A stretch of DNA of 43,877 nucleotides from NCBI GenBank assembly GCA_022451925.1, contig JAKUNL010000025.1, forward strand, positions 1-43,877, read 5' to 3'. Source of the stretch: Dehalococcoidia bacterium. Its GTDB lineage: Bacteria > Chloroflexota > Dehalococcoidia > Lucifugimonadales > UBA3495. The notes beneath the pieces were generated by a model that saw nothing but the letters and a program-made list of their open reading frames with translations, was not told the origin of the DNA and made no database searches. Positions 1 through 8,376 of the stretch are shown one piece after another. The number at the start of each line of letters is the position of its first letter. Positions within the stretch are counted from its first letter, which is position 1. The position numbers and the translations under genes are program-made.

Positions 1-621
1 AAAGTTGAACAAGAGGGGGACGTCAAGGTTCTTCCCTACGCTTTCAACCTCTTCTGAAGTTCGTAGCGCTTCGATGAACAAAGCATCTGCCCCGGCTTTT
101 ACGTAGGCATCGCAACGTTTCATAGCGTCATCCCATCCAGTTACAGCTATAGAATCGGTGCGAACTATGATTGTGAAATCGTCGTCGGTCCTGGCGTCCA
201 CTGCCGCCCGTATCTTTTGGACCATATCTTCGGTCGATACCACTTTTTTATCGTCCAAGTGACCGCAGCGTTTGGGCATCTCTTGGTCTTCTATGTGTAT
301 TGCTGCCACTCCAGCCCGTTCGTACTGCCTGATGGTACGTCTGACGTTCAAGATGCCCCCATAGCCGGTGTCCGCATCGGCAATTAAAGGGACATCAAGA
401 ATGTCAGCGATCGAACCTGCATTGGAAATCATATCTGACATGGTGGCGAGGCCTAAGTCGGCGTAGCCGAGCTGCGCAACCGAGGTTCCGGCTCCAGTCA
501 TGTAAACCGCCGGAAACCCTGCCTGTTGGATCAATTTTGCAGTTAAGCAGTCGTAAGCCCCAGGCGCTTGTATGATGCCTGGTTGTTGGAGTAGTTGTCG
601 GAATTTGGTAGTGGTGCGCAT
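1..621 (-). CDS. isocitrate lyase/PEP mutase family carbon-carbon lyase (3' end cut by window)
   Basis: I translated 207 codons from the ATG at 621 to the window edge without a stop, so the C-terminus is missing. A GGAGGT ribosome site lies five bases upstream of the ATG. The protein shows the family's TIM-barrel signatures: an early PGAYD segment (residues 20-24), the metal-binding DADTGYGG (82-89), Glu111-Asp112, and the loop KRCGH at 117-121. Cys119 is the catalytic cysteine that marks the lyase branch (isocitrate, 2-methylisocitrate or 2,3-dimethylmalate lyase) and is absent from PEP mutases and oxaloacetate decarboxylases. The enzyme would reversibly cleave a 2-hydroxy or 2-methyl-3-carboxy acid to pyruvate or glyoxylate plus a second acid. 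The exact substrate is open. The closest assignment is a methylisocitrate or dimethylmalate lyase-like enzyme. It sits 113 bases downstream of fabG and probably has its own promoter. Confidence 0.87.
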   Translation of the reverse strand, partial: MRTTTKFRQLLQQPGIIQAPGAYDCLTAKLIQQAGFPAVYMTGAGTSVAQLGYADLGLATMSDMISNAGSIADILDVPLIADADTGYGGILNVRRTIRQYERAGVAAIHIEDQEMPKRCGHLDDKKVVSTEDMVQKIRAAVDARTDDDFTIIVRTDSIAVTGWDDAMKRCDAYVKAGADALFIEALRTSEEVESVGKNLDVPLLFNF

Positions 622-681
622 ACTGACCTCCGAGTTTGTAATGCGTAATAAATAGAGTTAGATCACAGATTACGTGGCGCC

Positions 682-687
682 ATTATA
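682..687 (-). promoter_or_regulatory. putative -10 element (TATAAT) for the lyase gene
   Basis: On the minus strand a perfect TATAAT lies about 60 bases upstream of the lyase ATG, in the only gap between fabG and this gene. The -35 region at the usual distance is poor, so this is a moderate call. Confidence 0.4.
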
Positions 688-734
688 CAGGGGGAAATCC
701 TTGAGGACCTTGCTTCACTATAAGGTGCAGGGAG

Positions 735-1490
735 TCAGGCGATCATTCCGCCATCGATTGTGAGCACCTGTCCGGTGATGTAGCTGGCACCGTCACTGCA
801 CAGAAAAATCACGGCTTCAGCGACATCATCTGGAGTGCCGAACCGCCCCATGGGTATGTTGGCCAGTATCTGTGCCTGTTTGTCCTCTGGGATCTCTTCG
901 ACCATGGAAGTCGTGATGTATCCGGGAGCCAGGGCATTCACAGTCACGTTTCTAGACGCCACTTCTCGGGCGACAGCCTTAGTCAAACCCACCAGACCCG
1001 CCTTGGCTGCAGCGTAATTGGCTTGACCAGGGTTACCGGAGAGGCCCACCACCGATGACATATTAATTATCCTGCCAGAACGCTGCCTGATCAGGTGGGC
1101 CATAACATACCGGGTACAGAGGAAAGCACCTCTCAGATTCACACTCATGACGCTATCGAAGTCTTCGGGTTTCATCCGGATCAACAATTGGTCTTTATTG
1201 ATGCCGGCGTTATTGATGAGGATATCGATGGTGCCAAAGTGTTCGATCATCGTTTTGATGACCGATTCAGCAGCTTCCTCTTGAGATACATCACCGCCAA
1301 CTAGAAAGGCTTCCCCTCCGGTATTGTTGATTGAATCTACAATTACTGTCGCGGAATCCGGACTGGCGTGGTAATTAACCCCAACTCTGGCACCCGCCTG
1401 GGCCAAGCGACAGGCGACCACAGCTCCAATGCCTCTGGAGGCTCCAGTGACCAGTGCCACTTTGCCGGTTAGGTCGATACCTGTAATCAA
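735..1490 (-). CDS. fabG: 3-oxoacyl-[ACP] reductase FabG
   Basis: This 251-residue short-chain dehydrogenase reduces 3-oxoacyl-ACP with NADPH in fatty-acid elongation. Visible motifs are the nucleotide-binding TGASRGIG (15-22), NNAG (93-96), Asn118, Ser146 and the YxxxK pair Tyr159/Lys163, with the typical C-terminal GQVLTIDGG. Length and order match bacterial FabG. The start is TTG at 1490; its AAGG ribosome site overlaps the plsX stop codon, with only six bases between the two genes, so translational coupling is likely. It is the third gene of a MaoC-plsX-fabG operon, which supports FabG over a catabolic short-chain dehydrogenase. Confidence 0.93.
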   Translation of the reverse strand: MITGIDLTGKVALVTGASRGIGAVVACRLAQAGARVGVNYHASPDSATVIVDSINNTGGEAFLVGGDVSQEEAAESVIKTMIEHFGTIDILINNAGINKDQLLIRMKPEDFDSVMSVNLRGAFLCTRYVMAHLIRQRSGRIINMSSVVGLSGNPGQANYAAAKAGLVGLTKAVAREVASRNVTVNALAPGYITTSMVEEIPEDKQAQILANIPMGRFGTPDDVAEAVIFLCSDGASYITGQVLTIDGGMIA

Positions 1491-1496
1491 ATAACC

Positions 1497-2537
1497 TTAC
1501 CTGCTTGCGCCACTTTCGCTTTTCGCGTTCATTGATGCCAGGTCAGCTCGCATGATGTCGACCATGCCCAGTTCAACGTAGCGGACAGAAGTGCTAATAG
1601 CAGCTAGTATCTCATCTGATTTGCTAGAACCATGTCCCAAGATCACCGGGCCGTTGACGCCAAAAAGTGGCCCGCCATTAGTACGAGTTCTATTGGTTAA
1701 CTGGACCAACTCAGCCGCAAATTTACCAAGACTATTCTCGTCCAACAAAGAAGCCAGACGTTTCTTAGAATAGGCGGCAAACGCTGCGCCAAGGCCTTCT
1801 GTGAACTTAATCAAAATATTGCCAACAAATCCATCGCAGATTATGACTTCTGCTTTCTGTGTAAAGAAGTCCATACCCTCTACGTTACCGACGAAGTTCA
1901 TGTTGCTATCTTCAAATACCTGGTAACTTTCCTGAACCTGCTTATTCCCTTTGGCTGATTCAGACCCAACGCTGAGCAGTGCCACTCTTGGATCCTCAAT
2001 GCCCATGTATGTACGTGCCCAGGTAGACCCCAACGAGGCAAAGTTGAGCAACAGCCCTGGGCGGCAATCAATATTACTCCCAATATCCACCAAGACAGTG
2101 TTGGGTGCCAGTCCCAAAAATGGGCCTCCCAAACAGGGTCGCTCAAGACCTTCAAACAAACCCAGAGTCAGAACCGCACTGGCCATAGAACCACCCGTGG
2201 AGCCCATGGAAACAATTACGTCGGCATCGCCACTTTTTACAAGCTTGGTTGCCACCAAAACAGAAGACTTGGGCTTGGTACGCATCGCCTGCAACGGGTG
2301 TTCGTCGTCGCCTATCTTACCCTCTGAAGGCACAACATTTATTTTAATGTCAGATATATCGTGATTGTTCAACTCCTGTTCAATTGGCTCCTGGTCACCG
2401 ACCAGAATGATCTCGGCGTTAGTCGCTTTGGCCGCGAGGATGGCTCCTTTTACCGTTTCAACAGGTCCATGGTCTCCACCCATTGCGTCCATCGCAACTC
2501 TAACTGGGTTTGATCCATTGTACGTATTATTCTGCAT
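1497..2537 (-). CDS. plsX: phosphate acyltransferase PlsX
   Basis: PlsX converts acyl-ACP and phosphate to acyl-phosphate, the donor for PlsY in phospholipid synthesis. The N-terminus carries the family hallmark VAMDAMGGDHGP, followed by glycine-rich GSTGGSMASA and the DGFVGN and GHGSSK segments near the end. I chose the ATG at 2537 (346 residues) because an AAAGGAA ribosome site sits four bases upstream. An in-frame ATG at 2588 would add 17 residues without a ribosome site or family similarity. It lies between the double-hotdog dehydratase and fabG, the usual plsX-fab neighbourhood. Confidence 0.94.
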   Translation of the reverse strand: MQNNTYNGSNPVRVAMDAMGGDHGPVETVKGAILAAKATNAEIILVGDQEPIEQELNNHDISDIKINVVPSEGKIGDDEHPLQAMRTKPKSSVLVATKLVKSGDADVIVSMGSTGGSMASAVLTLGLFEGLERPCLGGPFLGLAPNTVLVDIGSNIDCRPGLLLNFASLGSTWARTYMGIEDPRVALLSVGSESAKGNKQVQESYQVFEDSNMNFVGNVEGMDFFTQKAEVIICDGFVGNILIKFTEGLGAAFAAYSKKRLASLLDENSLGKFAAELVQLTNRTRTNGGPLFGVNGPVILGHGSSKSDEILAAISTSVRYVELGMVDIMRADLASMNAKSESGASR

Positions 2538-2601
2538 AGTATTCCTTTCCTCGCTTGGTCGGCATCCGGCGGGGTAACCTCGGGCCATTCGTCAAAGTTT
2601 C

Positions 2602-3420
2602 CTAACTCTCGTCCATATTAAAACTAGCAGTACCCGCAATCAGTTCCTGCCCGTTGACGGCATTCTGGACTCCAACCGAATAAGACCGAACTGAGTCTTG
2701 ATTCTTGGAAAAATTACCCCAGGCAAACACCTTGGCCCCTAGATGAGCCGCCCCTTTGAACCGGACCCTCAGACCCGCTGATTCCAACCAAACTCTTCCA
2801 TGTGATTGGGCCATCATCTCTGACACGAATGCCAAGGTCAGCATACCGTGGGCTATAACCCCTCCGAACTGGGTTTTTGCTGCGAATTCCGCATCCAAGT
2901 GCAAAGGGTTATCATCACCAGAAACCCTAGCATAGGCATGCAATTGCTCTTGGCTTATCTCTTTTGAGATAACAGCCAATTCACTGCTTATACTTGCTGA
3001 ATCAGCCGCTTTCGGCTCGGCTGCTACAGTTCCGGAAACGTCTTTAGGCGGAACCAGTACGGTGCTCTTAGATATCAAAGCAACGTCTCCGTCTGACTTC
3101 ATAGTGCATGTCACAGTAATAAATTCCAAACCAGCTCTACGGCGAGGTTTTTCTACGAATGCGGTTACTTTCACCTCGCTACCGATAGCCACAGGTTTTA
3201 CGGTTTCGACTTCTTGAAGGCTGTGTATAGCACCATGAGGTAGAGCCAGCTCCCGCAACAGGAAGCCTAGGGCTGAGGCTGACGAATAAAGCGGCGGTGC
3301 AAGCCCTGTTTCCTGATAGATAGGAGTGGCGTCACCAACCGAGGCTAGATAATCATTGACTTTGTCATGTGTTGCATAAAACGAACCTAAGTCCAGATTA
3401 CGCTCTGTCTCGAGCACCAA
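2602..3420 (-). CDS. MaoC-type double-hotdog (R)-specific hydratase/dehydratase
   Basis: The protein has 272 residues and two hotdog halves. The N-terminal half (about 1-125) is a degenerate MaoC_N-like fold. The C-terminal half (about 150-270) carries the hydratase-2 motif SGDDNPLHLDAEFA at 167-180, with the catalytic pair Asp169 and His174 and the following HGM (191-193). Such proteins hydrate enoyl thioesters, or dehydrate (R)-3-hydroxyacyl thioesters. As the first gene of the plsX-fabG operon it may supply the dehydratase step of fatty-acid synthesis in place of FabZ; that role is inferred from context. The start is TTG at 3420 (GTG at 3417 is an alternative), with GAGGAGG nine bases upstream. 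Confidence 0.85.
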   Translation of the reverse strand: MVLETERNLDLGSFYATHDKVNDYLASVGDATPIYQETGLAPPLYSSASALGFLLRELALPHGAIHSLQEVETVKPVAIGSEVKVTAFVEKPRRRAGLEFITVTCTMKSDGDVALISKSTVLVPPKDVSGTVAAEPKAADSASISSELAVISKEISQEQLHAYARVSGDDNPLHLDAEFAAKTQFGGVIAHGMLTLAFVSEMMAQSHGRVWLESAGLRVRFKGAAHLGAKVFAWGNFSKNQDSVRSYSVGVQNAVNGQELIAGTASFNMDES

Positions 3421-3554
3421 CGCGGCCGGCCTCCTCGCCTTTGAAAGGTCTACCGCACGCAGACAGCGGTTGGAACCCTTTCTTGATTATCGGTATGGAA
3501 CCAACCGAAGGTTCCCAATAGTATTGTTAATCCTGATAATCTCCAGCAGGGCAG

Positions 3555-3583
3555 ATTATAACTACGGCCCGTAACTCCAGCAA
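3555..3583 (-). promoter_or_regulatory. sigma70-type promoter of the MaoC-plsX-fabG operon
   Basis: On the minus strand TTGCTG (3578-3583) and a perfect TATAAT (3555-3560) are separated by exactly 17 bases. Transcription would start near 3548, leaving a leader of about 128 bases. The leader contains an inverted repeat GGAACC-N7-GGTTCC at 3497-3515 of unknown meaning. Confidence 0.6.
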
Positions 3584-3644
3584 CATTATGTACACCCAGG
3601 TTGGTCAGCTTTGTCATGCATTACCCAAGCCTGATAGAGACCAC

Positions 3645-4853
3645 TCAGCCAAAGTTCTCAACTGCCAGGCCAGCAATGTGCTCTCCTATTGCCAGAGAAG
3701 AAGTTGCGCCGGGAGATGGTGCGTTCAGCACATGGATAGCGTCTCTGCCTTGAATGATGCTGAAATCATCCAATAATGAACCGTCTCTTGCTACTGCCTG
3801 CGCACGTACACCAGATCCGCCGCCAGCCAGATCAGAATCTTGTATCTCCGGTATAAGGGTTTGTAGATCTCGCAAAAACACCCTCTTGTTGTAAGAACGC
3901 CATATCTCACCCATCCCGATCTTCCAATATTTGGCTGCCATCTTCCAGAAACCGGGATAACCCAAGTTCCCAAGGCTATCGCCAAGATTGAAGTCGCGTT
4001 TACGATAACCCTCTCGTTGCAGCGCCATCACTGCGTTTGGGCCAGCTTCCACATGGCCTTTTATATTGCGTGTAAAGTGTACGCCCAGAAACGGAAACTC
4101 CGGATTTGGAACAGGATAGATCAAACCGGACACCAGATGGTGGCTCTCAGGCCGCAAGGTGTAATACTCGCCCCTGAACGGGATGATCCGTACGCCGATT
4201 TTCTCGTCTGTCATAGACGCAATTTTGTCGGCGTGCAAACCGGCGCAGTTGATCAAATGTTTTGCCTGTAGGCTTCCCTTGGTAGTCTCCAAAGCCACTG
4301 AACCAGTGGTCTTGATTATGTTACGTACCGTTGCTCCGGTAAAAATGTCTCCGCCGGCCTGCTGGAATTTTTCGGCAAATGCAGTGGCCACCTTGGTGAA
4401 ATCCACTATCCCAGTGTGGGGAGCCCACAAAGCCTTTACCCCTACCGTATGCGGTTCTATCTCTTTAAGACGTTCAGGACCGACCACCTCAAGATCTGGG
4501 ACACCATTTGCAGTCCCTCGATCATGAAGATCCTGCAACCGCCCCAGTTCCGACTCGTGGGTGGCGACAATCACCTTGCCGCATTGCTGAAATTCAATCT
4601 CGTTTTCTTCGCAGAATTTGACCATGTTATTAAGGCCAGCAACGCAGAACTTGGCCTTATGCGACCCTGGTCGGTAATAGATTCCGGAGTGCATAACGCC
4701 GCTATTGTGGCCGGTCTGGTGCGTGGCTAACTGGTCTTCTTTTTCAACAACTGCCACCCGCCATTGAGGCGCCCGTTCAAGTAACTGCATGGCTGTGGAC
4801 AGGCCAAGGATTCCGCCGCCGATGATTAAGATGTCATACTGACTGGATTCCAT
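3645..4853 (-). CDS. lhgO: L-2-hydroxyglutarate oxidase/dehydrogenase
   Basis: This 402-residue FAD protein belongs to the DAO family and most resembles LhgO/L2HGDH, which oxidises L-2-hydroxyglutarate to 2-oxoglutarate. It has an FAD-binding GGGILG (12-17) and the family-typical HQTGHNSGVMHSGIYY segment (about 45-60). A late GGSGVRAQ stretch precedes the C-terminal HVLNAPSPGATSSLAIG, which closes the FAD site. Length matches bacterial LhgO. The ATG at 4853 has AGAGG seven bases upstream. It is transcribed away from the luciferase-like gene across a 267-base divergent region. Glycerol-3-phosphate dehydrogenase-like activity is a weaker alternative. Confidence 0.9.
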   Translation of the reverse strand: MESSQYDILIIGGGILGLSTAMQLLERAPQWRVAVVEKEDQLATHQTGHNSGVMHSGIYYRPGSHKAKFCVAGLNNMVKFCEENEIEFQQCGKVIVATHESELGRLQDLHDRGTANGVPDLEVVGPERLKEIEPHTVGVKALWAPHTGIVDFTKVATAFAEKFQQAGGDIFTGATVRNIIKTTGSVALETTKGSLQAKHLINCAGLHADKIASMTDEKIGVRIIPFRGEYYTLRPESHHLVSGLIYPVPNPEFPFLGVHFTRNIKGHVEAGPNAVMALQREGYRKRDFNLGDSLGNLGYPGFWKMAAKYWKIGMGEIWRSYNKRVFLRDLQTLIPEIQDSDLAGGGSGVRAQAVARDGSLLDDFSIIQGRDAIHVLNAPSPGATSSLAIGEHIAGLAVENFG

Positions 4854-4884
4854 CTAATTGCCTCTAAATTTATTTGCTTTAGGA

Positions 4885-4900
4885 TACATGAACGTATGTA
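4885..4900. promoter_or_regulatory. palindromic putative operator upstream of lhgO
   Basis: A 16-base imperfect palindrome has outer arms TACAT and ATGTA around a six-base core and lies 32 bases upstream of the lhgO start. Size and position suit a dimeric repressor such as a GntR-family regulator, but no regulator is encoded nearby. Confidence 0.3.
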
Positions 4901-5120
4901 AATGACCGTGCGCCTAATAATGCTTGCCAAGGTGAGCCTAAGGGTAGTCCGACGAGCTAGGTCGGTCAAGACAAGGTAGCCCAGGTAAAAGGCATCTTTC
5001 TTGACCCTTTGGCCTCTATGAAGTACTTTTGAACTCAGTTTGGACAGGGACTGCCATAGATATATGAACCTGATAACGGCCAAACCGGTAATTCAACGAT
5101 ACACTTAGAGGAAGAAACGC

Positions 5121-6170
5121 ATGTTCTTCGGCGCATTTATGGAATTCGGTAACCGAGTTGGAGTCACAGAGTCTCAAGCTTTCCAGGAAGGGTTCCGCAT
5201 GGTAGATGCCGCGGAAGAGCAGGGACTAGACGGTGTTTGGCTCGCTGAATTGCATTTCAACCCCACTCGATCAGTAATGTCATCGCCTATCGTCATTGCC
5301 AGTTCCATCGCCACCCGCACCAAACGTCTCAAAGTGGGCATGGCGGTCTATGTACTGCCCTTGAGTAACCCGCTTCGCATAGCTGAAGAAGTGGCAACCG
5401 TGGATCACATCAGCGAGGGCAGGTTCGAGTTCGGCATCGGACGTAGTGGATTCGCACGCTCCTACGATGTTTTCAGCATCCCTTACGAGGAAAGCCAAGA
5501 AAGGTTCGCAGAATCCTTGAAGATCATCCTACTCGCCTGGGAAGGCCAAGAATTTTCCTACAGCGGCAAGTACTATAACGTGGATAAGGCAGTCATATCC
5601 CCGGCGCCTTATCAACAACCTCATCCTCCGCTACGGATAGCGGCAAACTCCCCAGATACTTTCATTCGGCTGGGTGAGGCCGGACACCCGATATTCGTCG
5701 GACTACGCGGTATGGACATCCCGGAACTGCGTGAGAACGTCGATCAATACCGGAAGAGTTGGGAGAAAGCCGGACATCCTGGACGGGGAGATGTCTCCCT
5801 CCGCATACCTGTCTATGCAGGAGAAACCCAGGAGCAGGCGATAGACGAGCCATTCGAAAGTATCAGTGGGTATTTTGGTCGCATGGGCAGCCTTTACCGA
5901 GAACGGGCTGGAAAGTCCGGCATAGAGGCCACGGAACTGGCAGATGGCCGAGCTGAAAGGCTGGCCGCCCTCAGCTACGACGATATGTTAAAAACCAAGA
6001 TCGCCTTCGGCACCGCCGATAGCCTGGTTGACCGATTTACCCAACTAAGAGAAGAACTTGGGCTGGATGGGGTTGTAGCCGAGTTGAACCCCGGCGGGCT
6101 TATCCCGGAAGAACGAGTGCTACGAAGCCTAAAGATCGTTACAGAAAAAGTCATGCCGGCCTTCAAGTAA
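5121..6170 (+). CDS. luciferase-like (LLM class) flavin-dependent monooxygenase
   Basis: The 349-residue protein has the bacterial-luciferase TIM-barrel pattern: an N-terminal MFFGAFMEF strand, the EEQGLDGVWLAELHF helix-strand, KRLKVGMAV, and the family signature RIAEEVATVDHISEGRFEFGIGRSG at about 85-110. A C-terminal FGTADSLVDRF segment is typical of the group. Members use reduced FMN and O2 to oxygenate or cleave organic substrates; the substrate here is unknown. The ATG at 5121 follows GAGGAAG. It leads a plus-strand group with a 2-hydroxyacid dehydrogenase 57 bases downstream. Expanded sets of such enzymes are known in SAR202 Chloroflexota, which fits the other genes, but one copy proves nothing. 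Confidence 0.9.
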   Translation: MFFGAFMEFGNRVGVTESQAFQEGFRMVDAAEEQGLDGVWLAELHFNPTRSVMSSPIVIASSIATRTKRLKVGMAVYVLPLSNPLRIAEEVATVDHISEGRFEFGIGRSGFARSYDVFSIPYEESQERFAESLKIILLAWEGQEFSYSGKYYNVDKAVISPAPYQQPHPPLRIAANSPDTFIRLGEAGHPIFVGLRGMDIPELRENVDQYRKSWEKAGHPGRGDVSLRIPVYAGETQEQAIDEPFESISGYFGRMGSLYRERAGKSGIEATELADGRAERLAALSYDDMLKTKIAFGTADSLVDRFTQLREELGLDGVVAELNPGGLIPEERVLRSLKIVTEKVMPAFK

Positions 6171-6227
6171 TCCTGTCTCCAACATATCGAAAAGAGCCGT
6201 ATCCGACCAGTTTAGGAAGTGACCAAA

Positions 6228-7214
6228 TTGAAACTAGCAGTATTGGACGATTACCAAGGGACAGCAAAAGATTTAGGCGACTGGTCCAGTCTTCCTCCTG
6301 GAACCACCGTTCAATTTTTCCAGGACCACATCGCCGATGAAGACAAATTAGTTGAACGCCTGAAGGGTTTTGACATGGTGATGGGTATGCGAGAGCGCAC
6401 ACCATTCACACGAACCATTCTCTCCAGATTGCCCAAACTGCGACTTCTGATAACGACTGGACTTAGGAATGCTTCATTCGATATGGATGCCGCCAGCGAC
6501 CTAGGCATACCGGTGTGTGGTGCCAGAGGAGCCGGCGAAGGACCCACCGAGCTTACCTGGGGCCTGATTCTCTCTCTTCTGCGACACATCCACGAGGAAG
6601 ACAAACGCTCAAGGGAAGGAACATGGGGCACCACGGTCGGGGTGGGATTGAAAGGTAAGACACTAGGTCTTATCGGCCTGGGCCACATCGGCTCGCTGGT
6701 CGCAAGGGTCGGCGCAGCCTTCGACATGAACATCATCGCTTGGAGTCAAAACATGACTGCCGACCGAGCCCAAGAATGTCAGGCCACGCTTGTAGACAAA
6801 GAGACCCTATTCAGAGAATCGGACATCGTATCGGTCCACCTTGTCTTGAGTGAGCGCAGCAGAGGTCTAGTGGGAGTCGAGGAACTCGAGATGATGAAAC
6901 CCACCGCCTATCTGGTCAACATCTCCAGAGGACCTATCGTTGACGAGAAAGCCCTTATAGACGCGTTAGAACGGAAAGCTATTGCTGGCGCGGCTCTGGA
7001 TACCTTCGACGTGGAACCGCTGCCTCCGAACCACCCGCTATTCAAAACGCCCAACACACTGATCTGCCCACATCTTGGTTACGTCACGGAAGAGAGTTAT
7101 CGGGCGTTCTACTCTGGGGTTATAGAAAATGTTCGTGCTTTCACCAGTGGCGAACCCATAAACGTGATCAACGAAGACGTACTCACATCCACTGATTTCA
7201 GAGGCTACAACTAA
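6228..7214 (+). CDS. D-isomer-specific 2-hydroxyacid dehydrogenase
   Basis: This NAD(P)-dependent dehydrogenase interconverts a 2-oxo acid and its D-2-hydroxy acid. Numbered from the GTG at 6219, it shows the Rossmann loop GLGHIG (153-158) and the catalytic triad Arg237 (NISRGPIVDE), Glu266 (DTFDVEPLP) and His285 (CPHLGY). These match the phosphoglycerate/hydroxypyruvate dehydrogenase superfamily. I prefer the TTG at 6228 because the GTG at 6219 leaves only two bases after the AGGA ribosome site, while TTG leaves ten and gives a natural MKLAVLDDYQ start. It probably shares a transcript with the upstream monooxygenase (57-base gap), and a small terminator-like hairpin follows. Substrate is unassigned. 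Confidence 0.88.
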   Translation: MKLAVLDDYQGTAKDLGDWSSLPPGTTVQFFQDHIADEDKLVERLKGFDMVMGMRERTPFTRTILSRLPKLRLLITTGLRNASFDMDAASDLGIPVCGARGAGEGPTELTWGLILSLLRHIHEEDKRSREGTWGTTVGVGLKGKTLGLIGLGHIGSLVARVGAAFDMNIIAWSQNMTADRAQECQATLVDKETLFRESDIVSVHLVLSERSRGLVGVEELEMMKPTAYLVNISRGPIVDEKALIDALERKAIAGAALDTFDVEPLPPNHPLFKTPNTLICPHLGYVTEESYRAFYSGVIENVRAFTSGEPINVINEDVLTSTDFRGYN

Positions 7215-7225
7215 GCCCCAACAAA

Positions 7226-7246
7226 CGAGAAGCGTCTCGCCTTTTT
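7226..7246 (+). terminator. short terminator-like hairpin
   Basis: CGAGA-AGCG-TCTCG forms a five-pair stem with a four-base loop followed by CC and five T residues, 12 bases after the dehydrogenase stop. The stem is short, so termination may be partial. Confidence 0.4.
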
Positions 7247-7345
7247 CAATCGCAAATGAAACTATTTCTTCCCTTAACGTTTAACGTTGAAGGTCAGGAT
7301 TCAGGTTGTAACTGTTAACGAATAAGCGCCAAGGAGAATCCCAAG

Positions 7346-8311
7346 ATGAAAGCAGTCAGACTAAATGAGTTTGGTGATGTGGACGTCCTTAAAATTGAAG
7401 ATATCGAAATGCCCATCCCACGTTCCCATCACGTTCTGATCAAAGTAGATTCCACAGGGGTGAACTATGCTGACGTCCTACGTAGAGGAGGTAACTACCC
7501 GGGTCCTGGCCTCCCGTCTTCAATGGGTCTAGAGTGCGCCGGGACAGTGACAGAAGTCGGGTCTGATGTTTCTGGGATCACGGTAGGCCAGAGGGTCATG
7601 GGCATGGGACCCGGCAGCCATGCTGAATACGCAGCTGTGAACGGTAATTTGGTTTTTCCATATCCAGCTTCCCTGGACCCCATAGTTGCTGGCGGTATGC
7701 CCATCGTGTTCCTAACTGCCTACCACATCCTACAATCCAGAGGCCACATGAAATCAGGAGACATCGTACTGGTGCAGGCAGGGGCTTCAGGTGTAGGCAC
7801 AGTTCTCATTCAACTGGCGAAGGCCTGGGGAGCTAAGGTAATAGCCACCGCGTCCACCCAAGACAAACTAGACCTGTGCAAGTCACTAGGAGCAGACGTG
7901 ACCATCAATTACACAGAGGCCGACTTTGAAGAAGTGGTCAAAGAGGAATCGGCCGGCGACGGCGTTCAAGTCATAGCGGAATGTGTTGGCGGAGAGATTT
8001 TAGAGAAAAGCGTGCGTTGCATCGCTCCATTCGGGACACTGGTCAGCTACGGCAATGCGTCACAGACCCCGACCAACCTGAAGGCCTCCGATATCACAAC
8101 CATGAACAGGACGGTGGTCGGATTCAGCATGGGTCGATCTCCCAGAGGGTTATTAGATCACAAAGGCGCCATGGAGGAGATGTTTCCCATGATTGCCGAA
8201 GGCAAAGTCAAATTGGTAGTCGATCAGATCCTACCAATGGCAGAGATTGGCAAGGCCCATCAGCACCTGTCCAACCGAGGCGCCAAAGGCAAAGTGATTC
8301 TAACTCCGTAG
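7346..8311 (+). CDS. zinc-independent quinone oxidoreductase-type MDR enzyme
   Basis: The 321-residue medium-chain dehydrogenase/reductase has the QOR pattern: GVNYADVLRRGG near residue 38, GLECAGTVTEVG (61-72), and the NADPH-binding AGASGVG at 145-151 followed by GAKVIATAST and KLDLCKSLGAD. The zinc-ligand cysteines of alcohol dehydrogenases are absent. Such enzymes reduce quinones or alpha,beta-unsaturated carbonyls (enoyl reductase-like) with NADPH. The ATG at 7346 has AGGAG nine bases upstream. A stretch with three TTAACG copies (7274-7320) lies just ahead of the gene. Confidence 0.9.
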   Translation: MKAVRLNEFGDVDVLKIEDIEMPIPRSHHVLIKVDSTGVNYADVLRRGGNYPGPGLPSSMGLECAGTVTEVGSDVSGITVGQRVMGMGPGSHAEYAAVNGNLVFPYPASLDPIVAGGMPIVFLTAYHILQSRGHMKSGDIVLVQAGASGVGTVLIQLAKAWGAKVIATASTQDKLDLCKSLGADVTINYTEADFEEVVKEESAGDGVQVIAECVGGEILEKSVRCIAPFGTLVSYGNASQTPTNLKASDITTMNRTVVGFSMGRSPRGLLDHKGAMEEMFPMIAEGKVKLVVDQILPMAEIGKAHQHLSNRGAKGKVILTP

Positions 8312-8336
8312 TCGCAGTTTGCGCAGCCTATACATC

Positions 8337-8363
8337 GTTCAATCCCAACACATACGATTGAAC
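8337..8363. repeat. perfect 8-bp inverted repeat abutting a ribosome site
   Basis: GTTCAATC (8337-8344) and GATTGAAC (8356-8363) are separated by 11 bases and end directly at the AGGAGA ribosome site of the next gene. As RNA it would form a hairpin that could influence initiation; as DNA it could be an operator. Confidence 0.45.
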
Positions 8364-8376
8364 AGGAGAGAACACT

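Noticed and set aside
2538-2588. Longer PlsX from ATG 2588
   Set aside because: No ribosome site and the added residues are unlike the family; ATG 2537 has a good site.
3588-3776. Plus-strand reading frame overlapping the end of lhgO
   Set aside because: Composition is unlike a protein and it runs antisense to a certain gene and across its promoter region.
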